Shown: positions 37,981-54,107 of the stretch, one piece after another
Layout: each line of letters begins with the position of its first letter
Position numbering within the stretch: position 1 is the first letter of the stretch
Assembly: GCA_022749755.1 (NCBI GenBank)
Contig: CM040450.1
Location: 3,896,913 to 3,960,912, forward strand
Origin: Azadirachta indica
Lineage: Eukaryota; Streptophyta; Magnoliopsida; Sapindales; Meliaceae
Length of the DNA: 64,000 nt
Direction: 5' to 3'
Translations under genes and position numbers: made by a program
The notes under the pieces: model-generated
Seen by the model: only the letters and a program-made list of their open reading frames with translations
Databases searched by the model: none
What the model was told of the DNA's origin: nothing

Positions 37981-38397
37981 GCAACCCCAAATTCCTATAA
38001 TTAAGATTCACAATTGTGAAAAAATATCCCCCAAACAAACCAAACCTAGACCAAGAAATCAAGATCAAATAATAATATGGAGAATTACAGGCTAATCAAT
38101 ATTAAATATTGATCAGAAAATTACAATGTTTTAGCACTCCATGTTTTGATTATTCAGACATGCTAGTAAATGCTTGAATTCACAAAAAACAAATTGCTAT
38201 TTTAGTTCTTCTGTTTTCCTAGAAACCAACCCATAGCACCACGATAATTGTTTTGCATGCATAACTAATGAAACAATGCAGATTGTGGTGAGGTGAGAAC
38301 TAACGTGACTTTAAGAGTACATAGTTGATAAGAATCTGAGTTCACTGCAGATAGGGTACTCATACAACAGGAATCCATATGACAACACTACACACCC

Positions 38398-38415
38398 TAT
38401 ATATATATATATATA
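38398..38415. repeat. (TA)9 microsatellite
   Basis: Nine TA units in intergenic DNA, about 250 bases downstream of the eL33 stop codon. Confidence 0.95.
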
Positions 38416-38662
38416 GTACTCAAAATCCCACCTATACGTTTTGGAAAAATGTACTCAACAACCGTTTATCTCATAATTACAGCTCAAAAATAATTATAAT
38501 CAAATATACACACTACTAAAATTCTATTTATTTATTGAATCAACACCAAAAACACAACAATACAAGAACTTAAGTGTTCAAACAGCTAAAAAGAGTTTTC
38601 CACATTTAAATTATATTAACTAAAACAAGAGAATGCAGAATAACAAGGATTGTTGCCCTACC

Positions 38663-39300
<638 letters not shown>

Positions 39301-39342
39301 TGTTTTCTGTTGCAGCTCTGCCGCCTGCGTCTGCGAAGAAGA

Positions 39343-39393
39343 AAACCCTAGTAAGCGGAATCGCAGTGCGCTGTGATTAAGAGGTGTATATAA
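39343..39393 (-). promoter_or_regulatory. eL33 core promoter: TATA box and telo-box
   Basis: On the minus strand a TATATA element (39387-39393) lies about 90 bases upstream of the start codon. A telo-box (AAACCCTA on the plus strand, 39343-39350) sits near the expected transcription start. Telo-boxes at or after the start site are typical of plant translation-machinery genes. Confidence 0.65.
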
Positions 39394-40344
39394 GCGAAAG
39401 GGAAGGATTTGGTGTGGGTGGTTGTATGGCGTGTCCGTGGACTGCACAGTGGGATGGCGTTCTTATAAATACACGTGGACAGTCTTTGGTAAATATTAGA
39501 ACTGCAAATCTGCAACATGCTCTCTTTCAGCCATAATTTTAAATTTTTAAGTCTGTTTTACATTATTTTTAAAATTTTAAAAATAATGTCACTTCCTATT
39601 CTATGCCTAACAATATATTTACAGATTGAGTTTGATTGAGGGAAAAAAAATTAGGAGAAATCAAATGTCTTTTTTTTTTCTCTACAATATGCCATTTTGT
39701 TATTTTAAGCATCCATCTATTGTTCTCTTATATTAGGAAGTATGAGGCTTTTTTATGCTTATAGCTAAATTAAATCAAAGTTAAAAAATAATTTTAAAAA
39801 TAGAAGAAGAGAGAATTATAAATAGTCATATAAACGGTCTAAATTTTTAGATTATAATTAAGAATAGTTACTTTAAAATTATAATTGTTGTGAGATAGAA
39901 ATATTAGATGCAAAATATTGATAAAATAATAAATAATCTTTGTTAAATGGAATTATTAAATACTTTAAATTTTAAGTTATTAAAAAAAATTAATTCAAGG
40001 TGATGTTACGTCAATAAAGCCCATTGGACCTCACATAAGGTTTAGTGGGCCATCAGCAGGATTAGACTGCCACCTTAGATGGCCGGGTGAACTCAGAAAC
40101 TGGCTTCCAACCATGCTCCATTTGTATTTACCAACAAATTTGGATGGAAGAAGATTAGAATACCGTTTAACGTTCAAGTGTGGACCCGTCTGACGTGTCC
40201 GTCCACCTACTAAAATATCGAGAACCAAATTTCCGGTGCAGGGACAAAAATTGACTCCATCATATACTTACCGCCTAAGCAAATTCCCGCATTAAATTCT
40301 CTCCTTCGTTTCTCAGTTCCAACTAGTACTCACACGAAGCAACA
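39394..40344. promoter_or_regulatory. Divergent intergenic region between eL33 and the DnaJ-type gene
   Basis: About 950 bases. The central part (39.5-40.0 kb) is very AT-rich. The sequence nearer 40.0-40.3 kb is more GC-rich and carries the promoter and 5' UTR of the DnaJ-type gene. No further gene was seen. Confidence 0.5.
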
Positions 40345-43300
40345 ATGGAGGAGCCTCTACTATCAGGTACGCTTCACTGCACTTCCATTTCGATTTAATT
40401 GAATTGAATTGAATTTAACTTAATTTTATATTTGAAATCTGAATTTGCAATTTTCCTTTTGTGGTATTTTTTGATTTGTTGCGAAGAGAAAAGAAGTGAA
40501 TCGGGAGACCAGGAGAATGGGAGATGGAGTTCTTATCAGCATGTGGGGAGAACAAACTCCGTTATTCCTACTGCTTCGTTGGCGGGAACCGAAGTCAGTG
40601 TTGAAGAAATTCGATCGGCTGCCGGTTTTTCTGATCACTACCCGCCCTCGATTCATGCTCCCTTGATCAGTTCGCCTGAGCCTGATCCTCATCGTACGTA
40701 ACATCATACTCAACCGTTTTATTTCAGCTTAGTTATTTGTTTTGGTTCTTTTATTGTCATCCTTTAATGATTAATGATGTCTTTTGCAGAGCAAGCTATT
40801 GTCTATCAAGGCGGATATTACGGAGGAGATTATGGTGGAAACACAAATGAATTTCGGGGGTAAGGCAGGATTGAATTAGAGTTTCATTACGTGGTCAATT
40901 GGGCGATACATGAATATTTTTTTGGATATATTTGAAGTCTCTCTTTTTTGATTTTCTTGCTTTCTAGTAGTTGAGGTTTACTCTTAATTGGCATCAACTC
41001 TTTACCTATTGTATAGGGTGTTATTACATTGTGCTTATCGTTGTGCTGGTCTGGTTCCTTGGACTTTGTTTGTTGAAATGTAAACCTAAAATTTTGAAAG
41101 AAGTTCAAAATTTTATGCCATTGCAAAGTCAAAGAAAAAGGGGAAAAAAAAATGAAATAACTCCACGGCTCACTTGATGTTATAGTATTTAGTTATATTA
41201 GACAGCCTACTTTATTAACAAGCACAACTTCAGCGGAGAAGAAGGTCGATGTAGTTATGTTGGAGGATATTTGATATAATATTTTTGTCCTTATGTTGCA
41301 AAATGACATTATCAAGAGTTTTAAAAGCCATTCTGTTGTCTAGTTTTCTGTATTTCTATATAGCAAGGGACTACAAAGTAACTATATAACTTCAAAATGG
41401 AATATCCTGTCCATGTTTAAGGACTAACTGAAACTTTGTCTTCAATAGTGGAGACAAAAATCTATGCAACCTTTAGTTTCAATGTTTGGAATTAAAAGAA
41501 CTTCACATTTTCCCTGTTTGTTTTGCTTTGGTTTACTGGAAATTTGTGAGCATTTAACTATGTTGCGGACTTCTAACAGAAGTCAAACAAATTTATTTGA
41601 TGAAAGGAACTAAAGATGGGAACTTTAAAGAAATTGATATGAATTTTGGTTGGCCATGAATTGTCTGGCAATGTGTAGGGTAAAGTTCATGTTTTGGCTA
41701 GATTTTGTAATGTTATAATGTGTTTCTTGTATGTCTTTGTGAGATCCATCATGGTATTGTTATCAGATTCACCATTTTAGTATAAGGCTGGCACATTCTG
41801 TTAAACAAATGATCTTTTTGTAGGCAAATATTGGACGAGGTAGAGATAAGGGAGTTGCTTATTGATCATGTCGGTCATCGTTGCTGTTGGGGAAGTCGTC
41901 CGGCTAGGACATGGAAGATTCATGCTATTGAAGACTGCAATGTCTATGTGGGAACTCTTGAAACATTCATAGAGGAGAGGGAAATTATAAGAGAAACAGA
42001 GCCTTACTTTGGTGGCAACATTGATGGGAAAGATAATGGGCATGCACTAGGCACCTGGGAATTGGATCTAAGATCTCAATTCCCTGTTCTATTTGTAACT
42101 CATCAAGAAACACAAGTGAAAATTCCCCATTCCGAAACCCTTGAGAAATGCTCAGGTAATGATCCCAAAAAAATGGACTCTCTATGGATTGTATAATACA
42201 ATTTTTGGACGTGAAAGTTGCCCTGATAAATTTGTTTGCTTTCTGTCATTTGTTATCAGCCTCCTAAAGTAACTCCTTCTATGCTCCTATTACAATATGG
42301 TTTATTTTCTGATTAAAGTCATACAATTACTATGCAGTTCCAATATTTGGATAATGCTGACGTTGAATTGATATGCAGGTTGTGCTGGACGAGGAGATAC
42401 AGTGTGTCCCAGTTGCAACGCAGATCAAGAGCCTGGGTTTTATAAGGAAAACCAGATGACACAGTGCTCCACTTGTTATGGAAGGGGTTTAATTGCTCAT
42501 AGAGATGGATCCGACACAATGTGAGCTCTTTTACCATTGATCCTTTGTTCATAATGATGTCATGCAAAACATATTGTCTTGCTGACAATATGATTCTGAG
42601 CTCCAGCAAATGTATTATACTAACAAGTTTTCTTTACCTTGAATTATTGACCGGTTAACTATTTTATGGTGCACCTATAGTGCTAAATGCTGACAACTTG
42701 GGATGTAGGTTTTAAGTTTTTTGGCTGAGCTCCCTATGTTGATAGATTATAATCTCACTGTTGTTGAATCTGGATAGCTATTAACTTGTTAGTTGGTGTC
42801 TTTCAGATGTACAAAATGCAATGGGAACGGAAAGATTCCCTGTGCAACTTGTGGATCTCGTGGGTTAATAAAATGCAGGGGATGTGGCGGAACTGGTTCT
42901 CTCCTGACACGCAGTGTAGCCCTTGTTAGATGGTGAGTGTACAACTCATTATTATAATAATTCATGTTCATGGTTGCACATACTAGGAGACTAAAAGACC
43001 ATCAACTTCTGTAACCCTTCCTTCCTTGGTGAGCGTGGAATTTGAAGAGTATCTATCTGGAAAGATAATTCTATCTAAGTGCCTTTAAACCATTCAACTA
43101 CAACCTCAGTGAGAAAAATCTTCTTTCTGTTAACAGGAAGACCCTTTCAACTCGAAAAGTAAGTGCAACAAGTGGTGCAGCTTCCGTCCCAGATGAGGTT
43201 TTCCACAGAGCTAAAGGGGTGCAGTTGTGCAACACTCAAGCATACCAGTGCTCTCCTGCCTTTTTTGCTGACTCTTTCTTTCTCAACAAGTTTTCTTCCG

Positions 43301-43521
43301 AAGTTATTGCGGAAAGGGCTCCTGTACCTCCTACTGCAAGGGTTATATGTGAGAGGCATACCATCTCTGTTGTTCCAGTAACTCGTGTCACCATGGCTCA
43401 TCGCGGTCGATCCTTCAATTTCTATATAATTGGTAATAGCAGGGAGGTGTATTTAAAGGACTATTATCCCTCTAGGTTTTGTTGGGGACTATGTCCTTGC
43501 TTGGAGTGGTTAAAGTTGTAA
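40345..43521 (+). CDS. DnaJ-type zinc-finger protein without J domain (SSUH2-like)
   Basis: Seven exons, 40345-40366, 40487-40693, 40790-40859, 41824-42155, 42379-42520, 42807-42932 and 43137-43521, give 427 residues with all junctions in frame. The centre carries four C-x-x-C-x-G-type repeats (CSGCAGRGD, CSTCYGRGL, CTKCNGNGK, CRGCGGTGS) and an extra CATCGSRG, the zinc-finger pattern of DnaJ. No J domain or HPD motif precedes it. It matches the plant 'chaperone DnaJ-related' family of At2g38000 and resembles animal SSUH2. A Gly/Tyr-rich stretch (QGGYYGGDYGG-type) precedes the conserved domain. The molecular role is unknown; protein or thiol binding by the zinc centres is only inference. Confidence 0.9.
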
Positions 43522-46500
43522 TTACTCAGATTCTTGTCTACAAGAGATTGATGTCTATAGCCGATTATGCCAACTGAAATTTGTGAGTTCTTTTCTTTGC
43601 ATGAGTGACAATAAGTTGGGAGCATTTTTCATCTTCAAGAAATTGGGGTTGTAATTTGTTATGTTGATATATGTTGGTTGGTATTATAAGATTTTCTTTC
43701 CCTTTATTGTGTGAAATAATAATGGTTATTGATTCCATTCATCGGCAATCTGTATTCTTCCTCGTGATTTTTTTTCGGGTTAATGAGAAACTTACTCTTG
43801 GAAGCATCCTATGTACAGTTTAGAGGTTGCTTTCAGCAGATCCTTCATGGAAAGTAAATTTGAAACGCTGAGTTGATGTGGGATGATTTGGAATTCGCTT
43901 GGAATCACACAGATTTCCCTTTATACTAACTAGGAAATGATGTAGGTGGCTGATGCTCAGCAAATTTATGAAGTTTTCGGGCAGTGAAATATCTGATACT
44001 TCTGTTTTGAAAGCAGTAATTATGTATTCTATTATTCATCCCAGTTCCAAACCAAGTATTTAATTAGCGTAACGCCCGGAGTTGAAAAGGGGGACATTTA
44101 GAAACAGGAATGGAAAGAAAGAAGGAAACCTGGTGAGAGTCAAAACATCTGATAAGAAATATGATGGGATAGGGATTGTGTTCCTTAAACGTTTGATGGT
44201 CTATTAACCAATTAACTTTTTAGTTAATTTTTACCATATATCTTCTCCCTTCAACAATTTTTCAGACATACTCTTAAGCTTATTGCATTCTATGCACTAG
44301 CAAGATTTGAAGAAGTATAATATTCAAAGTTAGTGTGAAAGAGATTTGTTGCATGTACTTCTTACTTTGAAAATTAGAGATCAAATTAATTAAGATTATC
44401 TCTTTAACATAGTTAATTAAATGTTTTCAAACATAAACTATAAAACTTCTAGGCTTATTATGCTTTGAATATAAGAAAGCGGGTAAAGAACAACAATTAT
44501 TAAGTAATAAACAAACAACAAAGAGCAAATCATTAGATTCCATACCGCAGTAGTAGAGTGTACTATGTAGTTAGTATAGCCAGAATTTCAGCAAATTCCA
44601 GCTGTTCCAGCTAGCATGACACTGCATCGCCCAAAGGTTTTCATATATATATATTTATATTGCAGGATTGATGGTTGAACACGCTAAAAATCTCACAATA
44701 ACACAAAAATTTGGTGTGACGGTGGAAATGGAATGAAATCAGACATGAGAAATTCTATGATTGCTGCTTGGACCAATTCCAACTCAACCACAAAACCAAA
44801 GAAAAAGCAACTTTAATTACAACGTTGACAATTAATGTAAGTGGATGCCCACATCTTTCCACTTCAAACAAAGAAACACTTATCTAAGTTCAAGTTAAGC
44901 CACCTCCATTTCCCATTTCCAATTCTACTACACAAACTTCAAATTAAGAACCGTGTGGACCCTTAATTTTGTTTACTTTTGCCGTCGCATTTAAGTCTCA
45001 ATCGTGGAACTGCAAGTTCAAAGTTCAAAGTATATTTCTCCCATTGTTTTGTGGCACTTTCTAAATTAAATATATAGTGGCCTCTTGTTCCCCTATATAA
45101 TGCATATTCTACATAATATAATTACCACTTATATATCTTATTTGAATACCCCATTATATTATGTTAATTCAAATATGTTGATTGTATAACTGTTTGTATA
45201 AAGAGTTTGTAACTGAACTTTTAAAAGAAAAAAGAAGAAAAAGGGAACCAGTTGTTAGAAAGTAATGAGGAAGACTTGCATTTGGGATACTTGACTTCAC
45301 AATAAGAAAAAGGTTAGGTTAGCCCAAAGAGAGGATTCTTTGTTCCCGAAAATTACCAAATGAAACAAGCCAGTTTAGGTCAAGTTCCACATAATGTAAC
45401 CACAACCAAGACTATCAATACGACAACTCCCCCCACCAAGGTCTGCTTCAAGAACATATTGCTTCTGTTGTTTTATCGTGAGAAGAAGAATTGTTTAGTA
45501 AAAGTAGTTGACTTAGACTTGGTCTGGTCTCTCTTTTGATGCTATTCATGTCAACAACAACCAGTACAGTACTCAAGAAACAATATTCCAATCGGAGTGT
45601 CTTGTTTCATATATATAATTAACTATACGTATAATTGCCAAACACGTCTACCCGTCGTTTCACTTCATGACAGTTACTTCAAATGATATTAATTTATTAT
45701 AATGTCTAACCAAAATCTTTATTAGTTATTCGGTAGCTTCAACCTATCAGATGTATATGGAAGCTCTTAATACACTCTTGTCATGTGATTTTTTTTTTTT
45801 TTGGAGAAATTATTAATCAATCATAAGGATTTACAAATTAATGAATTCATCTATAAATTTATCATTTATTATTCAACTTGTCTTTATCTGTAAAAAGTAT
45901 CATATTTATACACTTTTTTTTTTATTTTACAACTAATTCAGAGTAAAAAATAAATAAATAAATAATTCGGTGTGATATGCTATTGTTAAAGTTTTAAACC
46001 TATTCAAAGACAATGATAAAATAACAGTATTTATCTTAAAACAATTTATTTTTGATAAACGTATTTGGATGGTGGGGATGCTGGACTAATTTGAGATAAA
46101 TTGTAAACTTTGGGATACGTTCGTTATTTTGATAAATTACAGGAACGAATTTGATCATGACCCATTTTTAAAAGTCAAAAGTCAACATAATATATTTTTT
46201 CTTCGGTTCTGTTGTCGATTATTAACAATTTTGGTTATTCTCAAAAATTTATTATTGTTTTTATTAATAAAAAATGAAATTAATTTTTTTTAATTTGAAA
46301 ACTGCGACCAACCGGACACGCCAAACAAAAATTTCAAAACGACAGACGACGTGCCACTTTACACCGGGCTCCGCCTTAAGATTCTTTCTCTCTCTCTCTC
46401 AACTCTCCGTGTTGAATTATCATGTTACGAGTGCCTCTTATGATTGGCACCGCACCATCTGATAAAATCCCATACTTCCCCGCCTACACTATTATCCTGC

Positions 46501-49454
46501 TCCACATCCCCACACCGCCAAAACCATAAATCAGCCGCATCAAACGATTCAAAACAAACGAAGGACTGTCGCCTACCGGTTCTACCGACACACCAAATAA
46601 TCCCCTGTGACGGGAATCCAACGGCTAACAGAATTAGAGGGGAATTAGTTTAATTGAAAAATAATTAGCCGACCGGTGGAGATGTAACAGAACTACATAA
46701 GAGAGGCAAGATTTCTATAAGTGTGCCACGTGTCTTTTCGCCAATCGGTAAAAGATTGAATGTAAGAAGAAGACACGTACGCGTACTTAGGGTCAAATAG
46801 AAAGTGACACGTCGGGAGACCATTAGATCGGATCGAGGAACGTTCCATTTTACTAACTTGTTTTGTTGCCATTCGGCTAATTTTAAGATGTTTATTAAGT
46901 TTAATTTTCAAAATAAATAAATAATCATAAAATAATTTGTATTTTATTAAAATTAGAAACAATAATTTTTTATGTAAATAAAAAGTTATTAGCGATTGGG
47001 TTATACAGCATCGAAGCACGGATTAATCATTAATTTCCAGCTAAAAGGATGTTTTATTGCATTACATTATGGCATGATAAACGTTAAATGTCAGTTAAAA
47101 GGAAAATCCGAATTCATGGATTATGAAACAAGGCTGTAAGTAGTTTTCTTGCAAAAGTGCTTTTTAAAGAATTACTTTTCACTTTTCAGCAAACTTTAAT
47201 TGTTTCCCCACTTTAAACATTTTCATATGGGTATTTTTGGTTCCTCTTTCACGACAAGGAAAATATTATCGAATCACATGCTTTCTCTTGGTCTTGCTCA
47301 AGCTCAAACTCTCAAGACAACTTTTTACTCAAAAGTTTCATTGTTTATGGAGAGATTTTTGTGTTATATACCCCTTCTCCTCTTGGAAATGAATCATCTT
47401 ATCCTATGTCATTGTTATGCTCAATTTGGAAGATACAATTAACTTTTATTGTAAGTTTTTTCAAAAAATTAATACAAAATTACAATTTTTTTTTACATGT
47501 GTCAAATATAAAGAGAAATAATGTTAATGGGCATTTTTGAATTCACGTTATATTTTTTTTCTTATTAAATTTTAAAAAATACAAACTAAACCTCTTCTTA
47601 ACATTAAGAATAGAAGGAGACTCGAACTCTAATCCTATTTTTCTTCATAAATTTTCTATAAAATACTCCCAAAATAAACTTTGAAAATTAACTATTAATT
47701 ATTTAATTTTTGAGAAAATTAAATTTATTGTTAACATTGAATGACATTAACATATGCATATTGTGGAGCATTGTTATTAAATTTTACTTAATTGTAGGTG
47801 TTAATTATTTTACCAGAAAATTTTTAGTATGATAGTATGAGATGTTTAGGGTTCAAGCTCTACTCACACTAAATTAATAAGATGTTTAATTTATTTTTTT
47901 ATAATTAAAAAAAAAAAAGGTCCAACCTCAAAGCTTTGAATGAGGTCATGAATGTGCTAAGGATTATGTAACTATTGAGTTCAAATCTCATTTCATCATG
48001 CCATTACTTTGTCAAGCGTCTTAACGGTAATTGAATTTGCAATCCAAGAAAAATTTTCTTCCCTAAATAGTTTGGACTTATCTTATATATATGTCTAACT
48101 TTGAATTAACTTCGTACAACATCTTTTACAAATTTTATTACTTGTTCTAACAATTTTTTGTTTGGAAAAATTATAGTAATATTTCCTTTTTGATTCATTA
48201 GTATTTAGTAATCAATATTCAAATTGAAAACCAAGTTCATGACAGTAATTGAAAGTTACTATTATCAAATAGAGAACAATTAATTGGGTTTTCTACATTT
48301 AATTTCCTTTGATACAAAGATCAAATGTATCCATTCAATAAAGTAAGAAAATTATTCTTAGATTACATACTAAAATGGTAGAAAAACCGATTGTGATGTT
48401 AAGAAAGCAAAATGATCAAAATCATAAATATGCTAATATGTCAATCTATTTTTCGTTTTCTTTTAAATAAAATGAACCCAAAAGATTCATTTCCATTTGC
48501 ATAAATCCATATACTTGATCAAGACAAATTGATAAGATATAAATTAATTGGATTTTATCTAAATGTTGACTATAATTTATCTAATACGTTTAACAAACAC
48601 TGAATTATAGAAAAGAGAAATAAAAGAAAACCACTTACCACACATATTGTTACTCTTTCTTAACAAGAATACAAAAATTCGTCACTATATTTACCAAGAA
48701 GTTACAATATAAAGACAATAACTATATATTATTTTGTTAAATTAAACCTAATATAAATAAATAATAAAACAAATATTAAAAAAAACAGTTAAAATAGCAT
48801 TAAGTAAACACTTACCAAAATTCCAGTTACTCATGACAACAAATTATTATTTTATTGAATAAAATTTTAAGTAAAATAGCGTATAGGTCCCCAGGTTTTG
48901 AAAAAACAAAAAAAAGAAACATTTTGATATTATATAACAAGTAATCCCTCATGTTACATGAGTCATGTAATAATGTTAGTCATAAATCAGCTAGGTTGAC
49001 GCTGTTATTGTTAGTCTGTCATTGTTGGGGATTAATTCATTACAAATGATTGAACTATGTTTACATTTACTATTTTTCTGAAATCAAGGGACCTATCTGT
49101 TAATATTTTTATAAATGAAAAACAAAAAATGAAATAGTTAAAATAGTGTACAGAAGTGAACTTCCCTCGTTAGTTGTTGTTGATGTTCATAGTGGAATGC
49201 TATAAATAGAAGCACGACTGAAACCCAACGAAAATCCACACCTTTGCCGGTCCTTACATTTCGGCATCTCTCGTCTTTGGACAGACAGCTCAAATCATTT
49301 CTCAAAAAAAAAAAAAAAAAGTCCAGAAAGAAATATCCAACTTTCAGTTCACCCGGCGGTTCCCTCGCTGTCTCTCCGTTTCCCTCAATTTCCAGGAAAA
49401 AAAAGATATTTTTCTTTTCTTTTTCATTTGTTTTGATCATTCATACGGCGGGCT
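43522..49454. other. Gene-free region, 5.9 kb
   Basis: The longest stretch without a recognisable gene. Short frames (46274-46653, 46693-47019, 47200-47442, 49138-49440) resemble nothing. It is mostly AT-rich, with a more GC-rich island at 46.3-46.85 kb that holds several ACGT motifs. Phrases at 47.62, 47.85 and 47.98 kb loosely resemble a tRNA B box and may be SINE remnants, but no element ends were found. The last few hundred bases are the promoter and CT-rich 5' UTR of the next gene. Confidence 0.5.
46349..46812. promoter_or_regulatory. Cluster of ACGT (G-box/ABRE-like) motifs in a GC-rich island
   Basis: ACGT cores occur at 46349-46352, 46728-46731 (inside the palindrome CACGTG, context GCCACGTGTC), 46775-46778 and 46809-46812 (GACACGTCGG). 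A CT-rich tract typical of plant 5' leaders lies near 46384. This looks like a stress or ABA-type regulatory module, but no gene starts nearby; the next start codon is 2.6 kb away. Confidence 0.35.
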
Positions 49455-52748
<3,294 letters not shown>

Positions 52749-54107
52749 GGTTTTCATTGGCAAGATGACTTGGCTCATACTGTGGATTATTTATATCCGT
52801 TGCTTAAAAGGTGGCTGATTATGTGGCTGATACAGGATTTTGATCATTGAACTCCATTTCGCCCAGTCAGGAGACCGTAGGAGCCGCCAACTTTTCAAGA
52901 AGATTAAGGTTTATCCCTTATTTGAAGAATACTTGGTCTAGTTACAGAGGACCAATCCTGCAATTGGAAAAGCAGGGATGGATAGCTACACTGGCACAGA
53001 AACACAATTACTGTTAGTTGATAACATTCCATTTATTTATTATTCTTTTTCTTAATTTGGTGTTTGATATCAATCACCAAATTAGTCACATTAAATGTAA
53101 CATCCCATACAGTTCACAGTAGAAAATGTCACATGTATCTCCGGATATCTTCTGATTCTTTATCATCTACTCATTTGTTAATGAATAGGGTGGACAGAAG
53201 AGTCCTACTTTTGTTTCAATGATTATTTTACTCAACGCTTGTGCTTGGGTATGATTAACACGCAACGGAGAATGAATTGAAAAGTGACCTGCAAATGTTG
53301 ACAGAGGCCTAACAAGAATTAGCAATGAGCTTGGATTATGTCCATTTTAAATGAGAGACTTGGAACCAAGCAATCACTTATTAGATTCCTCTCAACTTTT
53401 CTCCTTTCAATCAAACTTCATTGCAAGATGACGGGTGACCGGAAATCACCATAATTGGTGCACAATTATTGGTACCAAAACGGAGGTCTGCACCTAGTAA
53501 GTGCTTTTAGAACTGAAGGGGAACACAGAACAAAGTGAAGAAAAGAAAGGGCATTTAGTCAGCTACAAACCTACATCTGTTGTGGCAGATCGAAGGCCTG
53601 CATTTTATCTTGGACTCACCAACGAGACATTTAAAATGGCATTATTGATATTCAAATGCGAATATGAGTGGGTGAATTTTCAAAACAATATAAAATCAGA
53701 AAACAAATGTCTGAGCAAAGTAGTTCAGATGCGAAAATTTTCAAAATAATTATAAGATCAGAAAACATATTTCTGAGCAAAGCAGCTGGAACATATGCCT
53801 GTTTATAAGTTGAAGTTGGCGAAATTGAGAGAAATAAGCTGGTAATAGATGATTAGAAGCAATATATTTCAATTATGAAAAGAATAGTGTATAATTCATC
53901 CCTTGCCTACAAAACTCACAATATCATTGAAGACTCATTTATCAAATGGTACCTTGAGATGAATTCGTTGGAACTCAACCAAGTTGATTGATGTAGATTT
54001 GATGCAGCCTCTAATCAACCATGGAATCTCACCCTTTTTACATAAACTTTCATAGTCTGCCTGTGGGACTACATTGCATCATCATGATCTCTATCCTTGA
54101 CTATCTA
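52749..54107. other. Convergent region between the O-fucosyltransferase and FLN1
   Basis: About 1.36 kb between two facing stop codons, holding both 3' UTRs. The frame at 53501-53749 has no recognisable content. Nothing else was seen. Confidence 0.5.

Larger units (their letters stand above)
36009..38662 (-). other. Ceramidase upstream region and eL33 downstream region
   Basis: About 2.6 kb with no supported gene. It is AT-rich. Short frames (36640-36825, 37013-37228) have no recognisable content. TA dinucleotide repeats occur at 37965-37980 and 38398-38415. The last few hundred bases hold the 3' UTR of the eL33 gene. Confidence 0.45.

Noticed and set aside
43870..43890. TGATGTGGGAT resembling the upstream sequence element of plant snRNA genes
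   Set aside because: One mismatch to the element and no TATA box at the fixed spacing; no snRNA sequence follows.
47600..48000. Phrases such as GACTCGAACTC and GAGTTCAAATCTC resembling tRNA B boxes
   Set aside because: No A box at the right distance and no cloverleaf could be formed; at most decayed SINE sequence.
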